Of a stretch of 64,000 bases of DNA, positions 7,235 through 16,221 are shown in pieces (the stretch's first letter is position 1; every line of letters begins with the position of its first letter). The stretch comes from DATAGF01 sp963819845 (GTDB taxonomy: Bacteria > Actinomycetota > Thermoleophilia > Miltoncostaeales > Miltoncostaeaceae), in contig CAWFXQ010000008.1 of assembly GCA_963819845.1 (NCBI GenBank), forward strand, positions 682,001 through 746,000, read 5' to 3'. The notes under the pieces are model-generated. The model was given only the letters and a program-made list of their open reading frames with translations, was not told the DNA's origin and searched no databases. The translations under genes were made by a program, and so were the position numbers.

Positions 7235-8863
7235 TCATCCTCCTCGGTCGGGGCGCTCGCCCTCCTCGACGGCGCTGAACATGGACTTGAACTCGGCCAG
7301 GAGCGAGTCGTCGTCGAGGGGCTCGGCCTCCTCCTCCGGGGCCTCCGGCGCCGCGGCGCCCGCGGCGAACTCGAGGGCCAGCGGGCGGCCGGCCACCGTC
7401 TCGACGGCGATGCGCACGCGCTCGCGGTGCTCGGGGCGCCCGAGCATGTCGGCCCGCAGCCCGCTGGTGACGGCCACCACGAGGCGGTGCTCGTCGATCT
7501 CCGCGGGGCTCGAGCCGTCGAGCAGGCCCCGGGTGGGAGGCGCGTCGCGCTCGAGCGCGTCGAGCACCTGCGACCACACCCGGCGGGCGTGGTCGAGGTC
7601 GGCGGGCATCGGCTCCCCGGCCGGCGAGCCCCGGTCGCCGCCGAGGGCGACCGGGGGCGACGAGGCCTGATGGGCCGCCTCGGCCGGCGAGCCCGGGCCG
7701 CGCGGGGCGCCGGCCTCGAGCGCCTCCACCCGGGCCGCCAGCGCGGCGGCGCCGGCGTCGAGCGCGGGGCGGCTGAGGCGCGCCGCCACCAGCTCGAGCT
7801 GCAGCCGCGGGTCGGCGCCGCCGTGGCGGATGCGCACCTGGGCGTCGGCGAGCAGGTCGAGCCCGCGCACCACCTGGGAGGCGGGCAGCTGGTTGGCCTG
7901 GGCCTGGAGGCGCGCGATCTCCTCGGGCGAGAACGCCCACTCGTCGCGCGGCCGCGCGCCCTGCTGCAGCAGGCAAACGTACCGCAGGTGCGCGACCAGA
8001 CCGCGTATCGCCTGCTCGGGGTCAACCGGGCCGTCGAGCGTGCTCTGGAGCAGCTCGAAGGCGCCCGCCGCGTCGCCGCCGGCCATCAGATCGACCAGCT
8101 CGAACACCGACTCGCGCGAGACCGCCCCGATCAGCTCCAGGGCGTCGGCGACCTCGACCCGGCCGCCGGCGTAGGTCGAGATCTGGTCGAGCAGTCCCAG
8201 GGCGTCGCGGTAGGAGCCGTCGGCCGCGCGGGCGAGGATGTCGAGCGCCTGCTCGCCGGCCTCGATGCCCTCCGCCCGGGCGACCCGGTCCATCACCTTC
8301 ACCAGGGCCGGGAGGCCCGGCTTGCGCAGCACGTAGTGCTGCAGGCGCGAGCGGATCGTGCCGAGGATGTCCCAGGGGTGCGTCGTGCAGAGGATCACGA
8401 CCAGGTGGGGCGGCGGCTCCTCCAGGGTCTTGAGGAGGGCGCTGGCCGCCTGATCCTGGATCTGGTGCGCCTCGTCCATGATCGTGACCCGGTAGCGGCT
8501 GGCGACCGGCGCGTAGCGGACGGTCTCGAGCCACTCGCGCATCTCGTCGATGCGGCGCGCGCTCGAGGCCGCGTCGACCTCGACGACGTCCAGCCAGTCG
8601 GGCTGGCCGGTGCGCCGGCACGAGTCGCAGTGGCCGCAGGGCTCGGCCGTGGGCCCCGGGCTGGACTGGCAGTTCAGGCAGCGCGCGAGGATGCGGGCCG
8701 TGGTCGTCTTCCCGGTGCCGCGCGGGCCCGAGAAGAGGTAGCCCTGGGCGGGCCGCCCCGACCGCAGGGCGTTGCCGAGCGCGCGGGCCACGTGGTCCTG
8801 GCCCACCATGTCGGCGAACGCGGCGGGCCGATGGCGGTTGTAGAGGCTGGCCGACCCCGTCAT
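7235..8863 (-). CDS. dnaX: DNA polymerase III subunit gamma/tau
   Basis: The clamp-loader ATPase. At the N-terminus YNRHRPAAFADMVGQDHV is the standard opening. Walker A GPRGTGKT lies at residues 46-53, zinc-ligand cysteines at 62, 65, 76, 79 and 82, Walker B VTIMDEAH at 126-133, and sensor 1 in VVILCTTHPWDIL. Domain III follows to about residue 370, then an acidic, Ala/Pro-rich tail with a short conserved C-terminus (SLLAEFKSMFSAVEEGE). At 542 residues it is on the short side, so it resembles gamma or a short tau; no slippery A-run for a programmed frameshift is evident. SRP RNA lies immediately upstream and ybaB-recR downstream. Confidence 0.96.
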   Translation of the reverse strand: MTGSASLYNRHRPAAFADMVGQDHVARALGNALRSGRPAQGYLFSGPRGTGKTTTARILARCLNCQSSPGPTAEPCGHCDSCRRTGQPDWLDVVEVDAASSARRIDEMREWLETVRYAPVASRYRVTIMDEAHQIQDQAASALLKTLEEPPPHLVVILCTTHPWDILGTIRSRLQHYVLRKPGLPALVKVMDRVARAEGIEAGEQALDILARAADGSYRDALGLLDQISTYAGGRVEVADALELIGAVSRESVFELVDLMAGGDAAGAFELLQSTLDGPVDPEQAIRGLVAHLRYVCLLQQGARPRDEWAFSPEEIARLQAQANQLPASQVVRGLDLLADAQVRIRHGGADPRLQLELVAARLSRPALDAGAAALAARVEALEAGAPRGPGSPAEAAHQASSPPVALGGDRGSPAGEPMPADLDHARRVWSQVLDALERDAPPTRGLLDGSSPAEIDEHRLVVAVTSGLRADMLGRPEHRERVRIAVETVAGRPLALEFAAGAAAPEAPEEEAEPLDDDSLLAEFKSMFSAVEEGERPDRGG

Positions 8864-8926
8864 GCCGGACGAGCGCCGGCCGCCGTCGAGAGCGGCCGAG
8901 CGCGAGGAGGGCGCCTCAAGGAGATG

Positions 8927-9200
8927 TGACCGTGCACCCGTCGTCGAAGCGCGATGTGAGGGCGGACGCCGAGCCGCTTGCTCCGGCGAGGTTGCCCCAC
9001 TGCGCGTGCGCGGATCCGCTTAAGGCTGCTTCCTTCCGGACCTGACCTGGTTCGCGGACGCGCACCGAATGGGACCTCGCCATCGTTGCCGCTCTGCTCG
9101 ACGCCGTGCCGCTCGCACCGGCCCCTCGGACGGGGATTGAGCCCCGCTGTAGCGGATTGCGGGTACAGGGCACCGCTAGCTCCCCGCCTAGCACGGTCAC
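8927..9200 (-). ncRNA. ffs: Signal recognition particle RNA, long (Alu-containing) type
   Basis: On the reverse strand the SRP54-binding domain is unmistakable: CAGGTCAGGTCCGGAAGGAA followed by GCAGCC at about 9021-9049. Near the 5' end the Alu-domain core GCGGTGCCCTGTACCCGC (about 9153-9170) identifies the long form found in Bacillus and some actinobacteria, not the short 4.5S form. The ends pair perfectly: GTGACCGTGC at the 5' end against GCACGGTCAC at 8927-8936. The ends given are those of this helix, so the mature ends may differ by a few bases. It lies 63 bases upstream of dnaX, a common location. Confidence 0.92.
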
Positions 9201-9240
9201 CCGTCGAGGATAGTCCACCCGGGTGGGATCCGCGAGACGG

Positions 9241-9510
9241 CTACCGGTCGCGGCGGCGGCGGAAGGTGGGCGACACCCGCTCCCCCCGCTTGCGGGCCCA
9301 GCCGGCCCCGAAGATGGCGGCCACCCCGCCGCCGATCATGGCCAGCGTGATCGTGAGGTAGGCCCAGCCCCGGACGCCGCTGTCGCGGCCCGCGAGCTCG
9401 AAGATCAGCCACATCACCGAGCCCCACGCGGCGCCGAGCACGATCCCGGTGCCGAGAACCCGCAGCCGGGAGGGGGGGGCGGGCGTCGAGGTGTCGGACC
9501 CCTTGCTCAC
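9241..9510 (-). CDS. Small two-helix membrane protein (89 aa)
   Basis: GTG start at 9508-9510. The protein has a short polar N-terminus and two hydrophobic stretches, at about residues 20-40 (LGTGIVLGAAWGSVMWLIF) and 50-70 (AYLTITLAMIGGGVAAIFGA), and ends in a strongly basic tail (RKRGERVSPTFRRRRDR). It resembles small AtpZ/AtpI-like or other two-TM proteins only in architecture; I do not recognise a family. It lies just upstream of the SRP RNA on the same strand. The basic tail places the C-terminus in the cytoplasm by the positive-inside rule. Confidence 0.6.
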   Translation of the reverse strand: MSKGSDTSTPAPPSRLRVLGTGIVLGAAWGSVMWLIFELAGRDSGVRGWAYLTITLAMIGGGVAAIFGAGWARKRGERVSPTFRRRRDR

Positions 9511-9626
9511 GCCCGGAGTCTAGGGCACCCGCCGCGGGATCGGCGGGGCGGTGATCCGGCCCCCGGTGTCGAGCGTAGCCAGGGGTGAGCCGCCCCGCCG
9601 GGGCGCCGGACCTCCCGGAGCGCAAC

Positions 9627-10593
9627 GTGCGACGACCCGCCGTTCTCCTCGCCATCACCGCAGCCGGACTGGCGATGCCTGCCGCCGCGGCCGCCGACGT
9701 CAACATCGACGTCCCGCGCGGCCTGCTGGGCGGCCCGATCGCCACCGCCCTGCCGGCGCTCACCCCCGACGGCATCGCCCCGGGGCCCGGACGGCCCTCG
9801 CGCGCCGCCGGGGCCGCCGTGCGCTGCATGGGGCCGACCGCCGACGACTGCGTCGTCTGGGGCCCGCTGGCCGACGTCGAGCCGGCGCCGCTCCCCCTGC
9901 CCGGCCCCGGCGGGCTCGGCATCGCTCCCGACGACGGCGTCGGGGTGGAGGACCCGCCCCCCGACCAGGACACCCCCGAGGGCGCGGTCGAGCAGGCCGT
10001 CCGCCCCCGGCCGGTCCCGGCCGTCGCGCCGACGGACGCCGAGCTGGCCGCCGCCTTCGGCGGGCTCATCGGCCCCAAGGCCTCGGACTGGCTGCCCTGG
10101 CAGCGCACCACCCTGCGCTGGAGGGCCTACCCCCGGGCGACCGACTACAACGTCCAGATCTTCCGCGGGCAGCGGCGCGTGCTCAACGCCTGGTCGAAGG
10201 ACACGCGCCTGCCGGTGCCCATGGGCGTCCTCAAGCAGGGGCGCACCTACGTCTGGGTCGTGTGGCCGGCCAACGGCCCGCGCCGGGCGGCCAGCTTCGC
10301 CCTCCCCGTCGGCCGCTCGACCTTCGCCGTCACCCTGCGGCCGCGGATCGTCTTCCGCACCGCCGGCCGGCGCTCGGTGAGCGCCGAGGTGCGGCCCCAC
10401 ATCCCCTTCGGGACCCTGCGGCTCCAGCGCCCCGAGGCGCTGCGGGCCCGCGTCCCCGTCGGTCGTGACGATCAACAGCCGCGGCCGCTTCACCCTTCCG
10501 ATCTCGAAGCGGGCCGCCGAGCGGCTGGGCGCGGTCCTCGCGGACCGCGGCCCCGAGCCGCCGGTGGGCCTGCGCGGGCCGGGGCGTCTCTGA
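9627..10593 (+). CDS. Secreted protein of unknown function, frame-broken near the 3' end
   Basis: From GTG 9627 (GGAG at 9617-9620) the product begins with a signal peptide, MRRPAVLLAITAAGLAMPAAAAA. A Pro/Gly-rich linker is followed by a fibronectin-III-like beta domain around 10110-10330 (TTLRWRAYPRATDYNVQIFR, then LPVPMGVLKQGRTYVWVVWP). The frame becomes arginine-rich nonsense after about 10440, whereas the +1 frame reads VVTINSRGRFTLPISKRAAE and stops at 10593, so one extra base is likely in the run near 10450. An in-frame alternative GTG at 9585 would lengthen the n-region unnaturally. It precedes the DUF4331 gene by 93 bases. Function unknown; probably an extracellular or cell-wall-associated protein. 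Confidence 0.6.
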
Positions 10594-10686
10594 GCCCCGT
10601 GTGATCCACCAGGGACCGGCTCCGGCGGCATCCGGGGCCGTGCTCCACCACCAACCCAACCCCACCCACCGAAAGGACCACTTCCC

Positions 10687-12150
10687 GTGCGATCACGAGC
10701 ACGACAGCGCTGGCTCGTCGCGGTGCCCATGGCGGCAACCGCTGCGGCCCTCGCCGTCGCTCTGGCGCCGCCCTTCGGCGGAGCCTCCTCCCACCGGGAG
10801 GCGCCCTCGATCTCGCAGGACCCGACGGCCGACAACACGGACGTCTACGCCTTCCGCTCGCCGGACGCGCCCGACACCGCGACCCTCGTCGCGAACTTCG
10901 TGCCGTTCGAGGAGCCGGCCGGCGGTCCGAACTTCTACCGCTTCTCGGATGACGTGAAGTACGAGATCAAGGTCAACAACACCGGCGACGGCAGCGAGGA
11001 CACCACCTACGAGTTCCGGTTCAAGACCAAGATCAAGAACCCGAGCACGTTCCTCTACAACAGCAACACGATCACGTACGACGCCAAGAAGGGCGAGTAC
11101 ACCAACCTCAACCTGGTCCAGACCTACACCGTCCGCAAGATCTGGACGGACGGCAAGCGGACCCACGTCAAGACGCTCGGCCGGGATCTCCTGACCCCGC
11201 CGAACAACGTCGGCCCGCGCTCGACTCCGAACTACGAGTCGCTCGTGGCGCCGGCGATCTACACCGTCAAGGACGGCACCAAGGTCTTCGCCGGTCAGCG
11301 CGACGACCCGTTCTTCGTCGACCTGGGCGGCACGTTCGACCTGCTCGGCTTCCGCAGCGCGCCCCCCGGCGCGTTCAGCATGGGCGGCGTCAACGGCCTG
11401 AAGGGCTACAGCGTCAACTCGATCGTCATCCAGGTGCCGATCAAGCAGCTGACGCGCACGAACAGCATCCCCAAGGACGCCAACAGCACCGCCGGCGCGA
11501 TCGGCGTGTACTCGTCGGCCTCTCGCCCCGTCATCACGAAGGGCGGCAAGACCAAGTGGCAGCAGGTCTCGCGCCTCGCGGAGCCCCTCATCAACGAGGT
11601 CGTCATCCCGCTCGGCAAGAAGGACCTGTGGAACCGCAGTGACCCGGCCGACGACAGGCAGTTCGAGAAGAACTACCTGAAGCCGGAGCTGGCGGGCATC
11701 CTGAACGCCCTCTACGCCATCGGCGCTCCGACGGAGAACCGGATCGATCTGACCACGGTCCTCCTCACGGGCATCCCGGCCAACAACGGCCTGGGCCTCC
11801 CCGTGACCGCCATCAGCAGCAAGCCGGCGAAGGCCGACCTGCTGCGGGTGAACCTCGGAGCCTCGCCCACCCCGTTCGCAGAGCAGAACCGCCTCGGCCT
11901 CCTGGCCGGGCAGGCGGACGGCTTCCCCAACGGCCGTCGTCTGATCGACGACGTCGTGGACATCGAGGAGCGTGCGGTCGCCGGCGTGCTGGCGCCCGCC
12001 TTCGGGCTCCCGGCGCCGAACGGCACGAACGCCGCCCTCGCGCCGCTGCTCGGGGACGGCGTCAACGCCAACGACGTTCCGTTCCTCACGCAGTTCCCGT
12101 ACGTCGCAACGCCCGGGTCGGGCTTCGACTCGGTGCCTCACGGCAACTGA
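10687..12150 (+). CDS. Exported DUF4331 protein (487 aa)
   Basis: GTG start after AAAGGACC. Residues 1-33 form an export signal (a basic start, then VPMAATAAALAVALAPPFG), followed by the hallmark DUF4331 opening ASSHREAPSISQDP and DNTDVYAFRSP. The rest is a beta-rich extracellular domain with YEFRFKTKIKN, LGRDLLTPPNNVGPRSTPNY, FFVDLGGTFDLL and a late GRRLIDDVVDIEERA. Codon use changes noticeably here: many AAC and AAG codons and a more even composition than the neighbours, as expected of a highly expressed secreted protein. The biochemical role of DUF4331 is unknown. The TPR and NicO genes that follow form a neighbourhood I have seen associated with this family, which suggests a role in handling metal or metalloprotein at the envelope. 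Confidence 0.88.
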   Translation: MRSRARQRWLVAVPMAATAAALAVALAPPFGGASSHREAPSISQDPTADNTDVYAFRSPDAPDTATLVANFVPFEEPAGGPNFYRFSDDVKYEIKVNNTGDGSEDTTYEFRFKTKIKNPSTFLYNSNTITYDAKKGEYTNLNLVQTYTVRKIWTDGKRTHVKTLGRDLLTPPNNVGPRSTPNYESLVAPAIYTVKDGTKVFAGQRDDPFFVDLGGTFDLLGFRSAPPGAFSMGGVNGLKGYSVNSIVIQVPIKQLTRTNSIPKDANSTAGAIGVYSSASRPVITKGGKTKWQQVSRLAEPLINEVVIPLGKKDLWNRSDPADDRQFEKNYLKPELAGILNALYAIGAPTENRIDLTTVLLTGIPANNGLGLPVTAISSKPAKADLLRVNLGASPTPFAEQNRLGLLAGQADGFPNGRRLIDDVVDIEERAVAGVLAPAFGLPAPNGTNAALAPLLGDGVNANDVPFLTQFPYVATPGSGFDSVPHGN

Positions 12151-12161
12151 TCCATCCGCGC

Positions 12162-12186
12162 GCCGGGGGGCCTCGCGCCCCCCGGC
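12162..12186 (+). terminator. Strong GC hairpin after the DUF4331 gene
   Basis: A perfect 9-bp stem, GCCGGGGGG paired with CCCCCCGGC around a 7-base loop, lies 11 bases after the stop. It is followed by a pyrimidine-rich stretch (CCTTCCTCTTTC) that contains the approach to the TPR gene start at 12205. It could terminate or attenuate, letting the DUF4331 mRNA accumulate above the downstream genes. Confidence 0.6.
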
Positions 12187-12204
12187 ACGCACCCTTCCTC
12201 TTTC

Positions 12205-13512
12205 ATGACCCTCAAGAAGACACCCACCTTCATCGTCGCCCTGCTGATCGCCGTCGCGGTGTTCGCGGTGACCTCGTGGGTCGTCGGCGCGACCCGGGGG
12301 GACCCCCCCGCGTCGGCCGAGACGACCGCCGAGGGGTACGCCCGCAGCGCCTCGGGCACGATCGAGCGGGCCGACGCCGCCCTCGCCGAGGATCCCCGCG
12401 ACGCGGCCGCCCTGTCGGCGCTCGCCGAGGCCTCTCTGGTGCGGCTGCGCGAGACCGGCGACCCCAGCTGGCAGACCCGCGCCGACGAGGCCGCCCGCCG
12501 CGCCCTGGCCGCCGAGCCGCGCAACTTCGCCGCGATGGACGTGCTCGGCAGCCTCTCGCTGACGCGCCACCGCTTCGCCGAGGCCCTCTCCTGGTCGCGG
12601 CGCAGCCTGGCCGCCGCCCCCGGGCGGGTCGCCCCGATCGCGATCGCCGCCGACGCCCAGCTCGAGCTCGGCCGCTACCCGCAGGGCTTCGCGGCGGTGC
12701 AGCAGCGCCTTGAGCTGCGGCCCGACCTGCCCTCGTACAGCCGCGCGTCCTACGCCCGCGAGCTGCAGGGCGACCGGACAGGCGCACTCCGCCTGATGGA
12801 GCTGGCGGCGGGCGCGGGCGGGCTCGGCAGCCCCGACCGCGCCTTCGCGCTCGTGCAGCTGGGCCTGCTCCGCCTGGGCCAGGGCGACCTCGCCGCGGCC
12901 GAGCGCCAGATGCGCGTCGCCCTGGCCGAGCGCCCCGACGACGCCCCGGCCACCGCCGGGCTGGCGCGCGTGCTGGCGGCGCGCGGCGAGCTGGAGCGCG
13001 CTGCCGAGCTCTACTCCCGGGCCATCGACCTCCTCCCCCTCCCCGAGTACCCGGCCGCCCTGGCCGAGGTCCACCGGGCCCTCGGCGACGACGCCACGGC
13101 GCGCGAGGACCTCGCGCTGGCCGAGGCGATGCAGGACCTCCTGGCCGCCAACGGCTCCGACATCGACCTCGACGTCGCCCTCGTCCGCGCCGACGCGCGC
13201 GTGCCCACGGCGGCCGACATCGACCTGGCCCGCCGCGCCCGCGAGGGCCGGCCGGGCGTGATCGGCGACCAGGTGCTCGGCTGGGTCCTCACCCGGGCCG
13301 GCCAGTGCGCGCAGGGCGACCGCTACGCGACGCGCAGCCTGCGCTTGGGCACCCGGGACGCCCTGATGCTGTTCCACGCCGGCATGGCCGCGTCATGCGC
13401 CGGGAACCCCGGCGCGGCGCGCGAGCGCCTGTCGGCCGCATTGGACCTGAACCCGGCCTTCTCCGTCCGCTGGGCGCCCGTCGCCCGGCGCGAGCTGGCG
13501 AGGCTGCCGTGA
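12205..13512 (+). CDS. Membrane-anchored tetratricopeptide-repeat protein (435 aa)
   Basis: An N-terminal membrane segment (TFIVALLIAVAVFAVTSWVV, residues 8-27) is followed by at least seven TPR-like helix pairs, for example AALSALAEASLVRLRETGD, AMDVLGSLSLTRHRFAEAL and ALVQLGLLRLGQGDLAAAE. The C-terminal pair around DALMLFHAGMAASCAGNPG ends the superhelix. The anchor followed directly by a charged linker suggests the repeats lie outside the membrane. It lies in line with DUF4331 and overlaps the NicO start (GTGA), so it is coupled to the transporter. It probably acts as a scaffold for the DUF4331/NicO system; the partner is not known. Confidence 0.82.
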   Translation: MTLKKTPTFIVALLIAVAVFAVTSWVVGATRGDPPASAETTAEGYARSASGTIERADAALAEDPRDAAALSALAEASLVRLRETGDPSWQTRADEAARRALAAEPRNFAAMDVLGSLSLTRHRFAEALSWSRRSLAAAPGRVAPIAIAADAQLELGRYPQGFAAVQQRLELRPDLPSYSRASYARELQGDRTGALRLMELAAGAGGLGSPDRAFALVQLGLLRLGQGDLAAAERQMRVALAERPDDAPATAGLARVLAARGELERAAELYSRAIDLLPLPEYPAALAEVHRALGDDATAREDLALAEAMQDLLAANGSDIDLDVALVRADARVPTAADIDLARRAREGRPGVIGDQVLGWVLTRAGQCAQGDRYATRSLRLGTRDALMLFHAGMAASCAGNPGAARERLSAALDLNPAFSVRWAPVARRELARLP

Positions 13513-15128
13513 GGCGCGTCCTCCTCGCGCTGGTCGTCCTCGGCGCGCTCGTCGCCGCCTTCGCGAGCACGGCCTCGGCCCACCCGCTGGGCAACTTCAC
13601 GGTCAACAGCTACCTCCGCGTGGAGGCCAGCGGCGGCGAGCTCTACCTGCGCCAGGTGGTCGACATGGCCGAGATCCCGACCTTCCGGGAGCGCTCGGCC
13701 GTCGACGCCGCGGGCGGCCTTCCGGCCTACGCTGCGGCGCGGGCACGCGAGCGGGCCGCCGAGATCGAGCTGACGGCGGGCGGGCGCCGCCTGGCCGTCG
13801 AGCCGGTCTCCCAGACGGCGGCCCTGCGCCCCGGGCAGGGCGGCCTGCAGGTGCTGCGCTACGCGGCCTGGTACCGGGCCGCCGGCGCCGGCGACGTCTC
13901 GGTCGGCGATGTGCCCGTGGAGGTCAGCGTGCCGACCTACCGCGACCGGCTCGGGTGGCACGAGCTCGTGGTGCGGGGGTCCAGCGGGGCGGGCGTCGCC
14001 GGCGCGACCGCGCCCGACGAGGACGTCTCCGGCGAGCTGCGGTCCTATCCCGAGGGCCTGCTGTCGGATCCGATCACGGTCTCCGAGGCGAGCTTCTCGT
14101 GGAGCCCGGGCGAGGGCGCCGGCGCCGTCGGCCCGCTGACCGCCGACCCCGAGAGCCAGGTCGAGGCCGAGTCGCCCGGCGGCCTCGCCGGCCTGGCCGA
14201 CGACGAGCTCTCGTTCGGCGTCGTGCTCGTCGCCCTGCTCCTCGCGATGGGCTGGGGGGCGCTCCACTCGCTCTCGCCGGGGCACGGCAAGACGATGGTC
14301 GCGGCCTACCTGGTCGGCACCAAGGGCAGCGCCCGCCACGCGCTCATCCTCGGCCTGTTCGTGACCGTCACACACACGATCGGCGTGGTGGCGCTCGGCC
14401 TCGTGACCCTGTTCGCCTCGCGCTACATCCTGCCCGAGGACCTCTTCCCCTGGATCAACCTCGTCGCCGCGCTCATGGTCGTGGCCGTCGGTGTCTGGGT
14501 CGGCTGGGGGCGCTTCGCCGGAGCCCGCCGGCGCCTCGCCCACCGCCGCGCCCACGCCCGGGGGCTCGCCCATGCGCACGGCCCCGCCCACTCGCACGAC
14601 CACGACCACGACCACGGGCGGGCGCACGATCACGGGCACGCCCGCGCCCGCGCCCACGCCGGCGCGGCGGTCCCGGCCCTCGCCGTCGCCGGCGCGGCGG
14701 TCGCGCACGATGGCGGCCACTCCCACGGCCACGGCCACTCCCACCACGGCCATGGGCACCACGACCACAGCCACCATCACGGGCCCGGCGGCCACACCCA
14801 CGAGCCGCCCGGCGACCTGTCCATGCGCAGCCTGCTGGCCGTCGGCGCATCGGCGGGGATCATCCCGTGCCCGTCGGCCCTCGTGCTGCTGCTCGGCGCG
14901 ATCGCCCTCGACCGGGTGGGCTACGGGCTGGTCTTGGTGCTGGCCTTCTCGGTCGGCCTGGCCGGCCTGCTGAGCGTCATCGGCCTGCTCGTCATCTACG
15001 CCCGGCGATTCATCGACCGGCTGCCGCTCGACGGCCGCGTCGCCGCGGCCATCCCCGTGCTGTCCGCGCTGGCCATCGTCGCCATCGGCGTCGTGCTGCT
15101 GGCCCGCGCGATCCCGCCCCTCCTCTAG
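13509..15128 (+). CDS. NicO-family nickel/cobalt (metal) transporter with His-rich loop (539 aa)
   Basis: The start is GTG 13509, overlapping the TPR stop; the same frame is open further upstream only antisense-like. A signal peptide (MRRVLLALVVLGALVAAFAS...ASA) precedes AHPLGNFTVNSYLRV and an extracytoplasmic beta domain of about 220 residues. The membrane part follows, with the NicO signature HSLSPGHGKTMVAAYLVG at about residues 253-270 and six or more TM helices. Between TM helices, residues 350-435 form a His/Asp-rich metal-binding loop with runs such as HSHDHDHDHGRAHDHGH. The second half carries GIIPCPSALVLLLGA. RcnA/NicO relatives export or import Ni2+ and Co2+. Here the znuA-type zinc system starts 16 bases later, so zinc or another divalent metal is equally possible. 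Confidence 0.88.
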   Translation: MRRVLLALVVLGALVAAFASTASAHPLGNFTVNSYLRVEASGGELYLRQVVDMAEIPTFRERSAVDAAGGLPAYAAARARERAAEIELTAGGRRLAVEPVSQTAALRPGQGGLQVLRYAAWYRAAGAGDVSVGDVPVEVSVPTYRDRLGWHELVVRGSSGAGVAGATAPDEDVSGELRSYPEGLLSDPITVSEASFSWSPGEGAGAVGPLTADPESQVEAESPGGLAGLADDELSFGVVLVALLLAMGWGALHSLSPGHGKTMVAAYLVGTKGSARHALILGLFVTVTHTIGVVALGLVTLFASRYILPEDLFPWINLVAALMVVAVGVWVGWGRFAGARRRLAHRRAHARGLAHAHGPAHSHDHDHDHGRAHDHGHARARAHAGAAVPALAVAGAAVAHDGGHSHGHGHSHHGHGHHDHSHHHGPGGHTHEPPGDLSMRSLLAVGASAGIIPCPSALVLLLGAIALDRVGYGLVLVLAFSVGLAGLLSVIGLLVIYARRFIDRLPLDGRVAAAIPVLSALAIVAIGVVLLARAIPPLL

Positions 15129-15144
15129 ACCACACGAGGCCACG

Positions 15145-16221
15145 ATGAGATTCTCCACGTCCGTGTCTGCAACTCACTCGCATCTGCGAGCCGTTCGCCA
15201 ATCTCTGACCCGGCGCCGCCCCGCGTCCCTCGCCGCGCTGCTGGCCGCCGCCGCCGTCCTGCCGGCCGTGGCGGCGTGCGGCGACGACTCGTCGGCCGAC
15301 GCGGCGGGGGCGGACCGCCTCCAGGTGGCCACGACCGTGGCGCCCATCACGAGCATCGCCGCCAACATCGGCGGCGACCGGGTGGAGATCACGGGGATCG
15401 TCCCGGAGGGCACCAACTCGCACACGTTCGAGCCCAGGCCCAGCGTCGCCGAGCTCCTGTCCTCGGTCAACGTCGTCTACATCAACGGCCTGGTGCTCGA
15501 GGAGCCCACCAAGGAGCTGGCCGAGCAGACCCTGAAGGACGGCGCGGAGATCGTGGAGCTCGGGACGCTCGCGATCCCCGAGAGCGAGTACGTCTACGAC
15601 TTCTCGTTCCCCGAGTCGGGCGGCAAGCCCAACCCGCACCTCTGGACCGACCCGACCTACGCGCTGAAGTACGCCGCCACGATCCGCGACGACCTCTCCG
15701 AGCGCGACCCGGAGAACGCCGGGTACTACGCGGGCAACCACGACGCGTTCGCGGCCATGGTCAACGAGTTCGACGCCGCGATGCGCGAGTCGTTCGCCAC
15801 GCTCCCGCGCGCCGACCGCAAGCTGCTGACCTACCACGACGCCTACGCGTACTTCGCGCAGACCTACGACTGGGACGTCATCGGCGCCATCCAGGTCGAG
15901 AGCTTCGAGGAGCCCACGCCCAAGGAGGTCGCCTCCCTCATCGACCAGGTGGAGGCCGAGGGCGTGCCGGCGATCTTCGGGTCCGAGGTCTTCCCCAGCC
16001 CGGTGCTGGAGCAGATCGGGCGCGAGGCGGGCGTGGAGTACGTCAACGTGCTGCGCGACGACGACCTGCCCGGCGCCCCCGGCGACCCCGAGCACTCGTG
16101 GGCCGGCCTGATGCGCTTCGACTACATCACGATGACCGAGGCACTGGGCGGCGACGCCTCCGCCCTCGAGGCCTTCACGCCGCGCGACGTCGCGCCCGAC
16201 ACGGCCGAGTACCCTCAGTGA
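15145..16221 (+). CDS. znuA: Zinc/manganese ABC transporter substrate-binding lipoprotein
   Basis: Cluster A-I periplasmic-type metal-binding protein (358 aa). An unusually long basic n-region is followed by a hydrophobic segment and lipobox AVAAC (Cys45), so it is lipid-anchored. Metal ligands fall in the family positions: His in EGTNSHTFEP, His in PNPHLWTDP, His in LLTYHDAYAYF and an acidic ligand near FGSEVFPSPV. It delivers Zn2+ (or Mn2+) to the ZnuC/ZnuB pair encoded just downstream, beyond the fur-type gene. A candidate operator (15168-15182) overlaps codons 8-13, which raises doubt about the start; a later CTG (about 15205) would also preserve the signal peptide. Confidence 0.9.
   Translation: MRFSTSVSATHSHLRAVRQSLTRRRPASLAALLAAAAVLPAVAACGDDSSADAAGADRLQVATTVAPITSIAANIGGDRVEITGIVPEGTNSHTFEPRPSVAELLSSVNVVYINGLVLEEPTKELAEQTLKDGAEIVELGTLAIPESEYVYDFSFPESGGKPNPHLWTDPTYALKYAATIRDDLSERDPENAGYYAGNHDAFAAMVNEFDAAMRESFATLPRADRKLLTYHDAYAYFAQTYDWDVIGAIQVESFEEPTPKEVASLIDQVEAEGVPAIFGSEVFPSPVLEQIGREAGVEYVNVLRDDDLPGAPGDPEHSWAGLMRFDYITMTEALGGDASALEAFTPRDVAPDTAEYPQ
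15168..15182. promoter_or_regulatory. Candidate Zur/Fur-type operator 1 (znuA)
   Basis: The 15-mer TGCAACTCACTCGCA has 7-1-7 architecture with TGC...GCA ends, like the two other copies in this gene cluster (16247-16261 and 16730-16744). It lies at the very start of znuA. A second, overlapping perfect inverted repeat, CTCGCA-TC-TGCGAG, covers 15177-15190. Assignment to the adjacent Fur-family regulator is inference from repetition and position. Confidence 0.5.

Noticed and set aside
7235..8863. Programmed frameshift site in dnaX
   Set aside because: No A6-7 slippery run or equivalent with a following hairpin was visible; the short tail is encoded in the normal frame.
10693..13377. A long open frame on the reverse strand (894 codons) across the DUF4331 and TPR genes
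   Set aside because: It is a by-product of GC-rich codon use on the other strand; its translation is Val/Asp/Arg-rich without any domain, while the forward frames are clear families.
14560..14815. Repetitive His/Asp codons resembling a tandem DNA repeat
   Set aside because: It is a coding low-complexity metal-binding loop of the NicO transporter, not a CRISPR or satellite repeat.
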